Origin: CAVRXT01 sp963725655
GTDB lineage: Bacteria; Acidobacteriota; Terriglobia; Acidiferrales; UBA7541
Length of the DNA stretch: 64,000 nucleotides
Reading direction: 5' to 3'
Assembly: GCA_963725655.1 (NCBI GenBank)
Contig: CAVRYY010000003.1
Coordinates: 310,001 to 374,000 of the forward strand
Positions within the stretch are counted from its first letter, which is position 1. Each line of letters begins with the position of its first letter. Made by a program: the position numbers and the translations under genes. The notes under the pieces were generated by a model. It did no database searches and was not told the DNA's origin. It saw nothing but the letters and a program-made list of their open reading frames with translations. Below, piece after piece: positions 62,457 through 64,000 of the stretch.

Positions 62457-63266
62457 TCAATTTGTTAAATATCCGTGAATGATGATTTGGTTGGGCAGCG
62501 ACCACTCTACTTTGGGCGCGCCTCCGACGGATTGAGCGGCGTCGAGAACATACGAATAGGTAATCTGAAAGGACGTGTCGCGCTGCCCGGAATCAAATTT
62601 CCATGCCCGCAGATTCCGACAAGCGGCCTCGACAAGCAGGGCCATTCTTTGATCTTGCTCCACGTGTGTTTCTGTCACCTGCACAGCGGTGACTCCACCA
62701 GCGCTAGTGATATTGCCTTTCAATGCCACGCTGCCTGACAGTTTCGCTTTCATCGCTTCGTCCGGATAAGTAATGTCCTCCAACACCGCCATCAGACATC
62801 GACCCTGTATTTGCAGCCTACAACGCGGCGTGGTCCCGATGGGAAGGACAATCGTAGTGGTGAGAGATGGATCTGATTTATATCCCTGCGGAATGATGTT
62901 AAGGACCTCTAACTGATTGGCGGCGTCGAAGGTATAGATCGCGTGTAGTTGCGCAGCCCACTGGGGCCACTTCGCTGGATAGCCTTCTGCGGCTGGCTGG
63001 AAGTACTTGGCCGCTTCATAAGAGTCAAAAAAGAAAACGCCAAATGTTTTGAAGTTCCGGCGGCGGCTCCTCAGCGTTTGAGCCAGACAGGTCAACCGAT
63101 TGACGGCAAAATCACGCGGCGCGATGCTTACAAAGATTGACGCGTCATAGTCCTGTCCTTTGCGAAAATGCGGAGCACGACACTGTGCAGAGGCACTGGC
63201 AGAGCCACAAAGAACGGCGCAATACGCTGCCATCGCCAGCGTGACCTTCGCATTTAGTATCTTCAT
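62457..63266 (-). CDS. exported protein with TonB C-terminal-type domain
   Basis: The product has 269 residues. The signal peptide is MKILNAKVTLAMAAYCAVLC. The C-terminal region YPDEAMKAKLSGSVALKGNI, then ACRNLRAWKFDSG and FQITYSYVLD, is a TonB_C-like beta-alpha-beta fold as in TonB-type energy transducers, but there is no N-terminal membrane anchor or Pro-rich spacer. The middle part (FKTFGVFFFDSYEAAKYFQP) is unknown. Its ATG overlaps the upstream stop by one base (TGATG). By analogy to the two RHS cassettes it could be an immunity or partner protein (inference). Confidence 0.72.
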   Translation of the reverse strand: MKILNAKVTLAMAAYCAVLCGSASASAQCRAPHFRKGQDYDASIFVSIAPRDFAVNRLTCLAQTLRSRRRNFKTFGVFFFDSYEAAKYFQPAAEGYPAKWPQWAAQLHAIYTFDAANQLEVLNIIPQGYKSDPSLTTTIVLPIGTTPRCRLQIQGRCLMAVLEDITYPDEAMKAKLSGSVALKGNITSAGGVTAVQVTETHVEQDQRMALLVEAACRNLRAWKFDSGQRDTSFQITYSYVLDAAQSVGGAPKVEWSLPNQIIIHGYLTN

Positions 63267-64000
63267 CAGTTCGTTGCCGCACACTGATTCTGCTGTAGCT
63301 GAGCCGTAATGTCGATAGTACTTCCAGGAGTCGGATCAACGCCCGGTGTAGGTTCGATCCCGAGGAGTGTCTTCAAATCGTAGGGTGCCGGGAAAGCGAA
63401 GAGTGTCCGAAAATCTGAGCTCACGAAGTCATCTAGACCACTAAGATTGTGCATAGTCTCATGAAGAATCGTACCTTGGGTTAGCAACTTCAGCTGCTTG
63501 CTTGTGTTGACATATACGTCCGTCGCTGGGGTTCCTGAGGGTGGCGTCACTTGAGCAGCAGCGACAGTGAGTCCTTGAGGAGCGTTACCCTTATACACCT
63601 TAAATAAGCCACAAACCGGTGTGTTCTTGTATATCTTAACGGCAATCGGATTATTCGCAGTGAGAATTGTGTTCAACATGCCCGCGTCGTACTGGCTGAT
63701 CGTTGACTGGACGCCGTCGTAGGGAACCTGTGTCGTCACCGCATTAGTAAGTTGCCCGAAATAGCTTGCTCTGGTGGGATCACCATTAAAAAAAGTCGAG
63801 CAAGACGGGCAACTGAGTGAACCGCTATTAAGCAGTGCCTGCTTCTCGCTGTTGTACTGCGTCAAAGCATTGCCGCCCAACCCTACCTTAGCACTTCCCA
63901 GTGAGCAACTCGCTCCGCAGAACGCCAGACCAAATACCGGGACACCTTCAATTCGCTCCGCCACGCCAACGAAGTCTCCATTCCGAGATGGATTGCCTCC
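63266..64000 (-). CDS. HExxH metallopeptidase-like protein, 5' end outside the window (possible RHS-type effector tip)
   Basis: The frame is open to the window edge; a GTG at 63964 is possible but the codons beyond it (GGNPSRNGDFVG) also read through. AERIEGVPVFGLAFCGASCS is followed by an Ala/Thr-rich part. TILHETMHNLSGLDDF carries HExxH and a following Asp, the layout of a zinc peptidase. DLKTLLGIEPTPG and a C-terminal TAQLQQNQ segment close it. Similar ILHE..HN.(T/S)GL motifs are common in RHS-associated C-termini. The upstream part decides whether this is an RHS protein. Confidence 0.6.
   Translation of the reverse strand, partial: GGNPSRNGDFVGVAERIEGVPVFGLAFCGASCSLGSAKVGLGGNALTQYNSEKQALLNSGSLSCPSCSTFFNGDPTRASYFGQLTNAVTTQVPYDGVQSTISQYDAGMLNTILTANNPIAVKIYKNTPVCGLFKVYKGNAPQGLTVAAAQVTPPSGTPATDVYVNTSKQLKLLTQGTILHETMHNLSGLDDFVSSDFRTLFAFPAPYDLKTLLGIEPTPGVDPTPGSTIDITAQLQQNQCAATN

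Overview
The window looks like a chromosomal segment of a soil-type Acidobacteriota (Terriglobia-like, roughly 60% GC). This rests on family content only: a large TonB-dependent receptor with an N-terminal carboxypeptidase-regulatory-like domain, a winged-helix/TPR one-component regulator, secreted Ig-domain proteins, DUF5996, DUF2277, DUF4126 and CPXCG small proteins, and many palindromic intergenic repeats. No rRNA and no CRISPR array were found.

Layout. 0-11 kb: a membrane-anchored trehalose-6-phosphate synthase, two secreted Ig-domain proteins, a Pro/Gln/Lys-rich secreted protein facing a PpiC-type foldase lipoprotein across a strong shared terminator, rpmB (L28), a secreted GH42 beta-galactosidase, a TMEM175 channel and CrcB. 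11-17 kb: an aromatic-type aldehyde dehydrogenase with an IclR/PcaR-type regulator, a PcaR-like operator, and a divergent TonB receptor. 17-26 kb: MFS transporter, ferritin-like protein, CPXCG mini-protein, a cysteine-less thioredoxin-reductase-like flavoprotein paired with a UBP zinc finger, DUF5996, methyltransferase, Ogt, NAD-binding protein, DUF4126 and Dps. 26-30 kb: two oppositely oriented arrays of about 165-bp intergenic repeats flank a decayed adenine-methyltransferase operon. 30-35.5 kb: CocE/NonD hydrolase, DUF2277, a secreted VOC protein and gamma-glutamyltransferase. 35.8-44.4 kb: a sugar-phosphate operon transcribed pgi-gnd-zwf-pgm-glgP, with a single-base frameshift in glgP.

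From the tRNA-Ala(TGC) at 44967 to the right edge the character changes to an accessory region. An integrase C-terminal remnant abuts the tRNA. Further right are an Ig-like lipoprotein operon, a regulator whose end is overwritten by a transposase remnant, and two RHS-tip cassettes, each followed by a small exported-type gene overlapping it by ATGA. One RHS tip is fused in frame to the N-terminal half of a conjugative coupling protein behind a mobilisation gene. An IS3-family element disrupted by an IS110-family element follows, then a minus-strand operon with an HExxH protein, a TonB-C-domain protein and a beta-propeller/caspase-like protein.

How they work together (inference): the core genes serve central carbohydrate flow (glycogen to glucose-1-P to glucose-6-P to the pentose phosphate pathway, with trehalose as a stress solute), iron/redox protection (ferritin, Dps, flavoprotein/UBP) and uptake of plant-derived carbon. 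The right third reads as a decayed integrative or conjugative island whose durable content is interbacterial effector-immunity modules.
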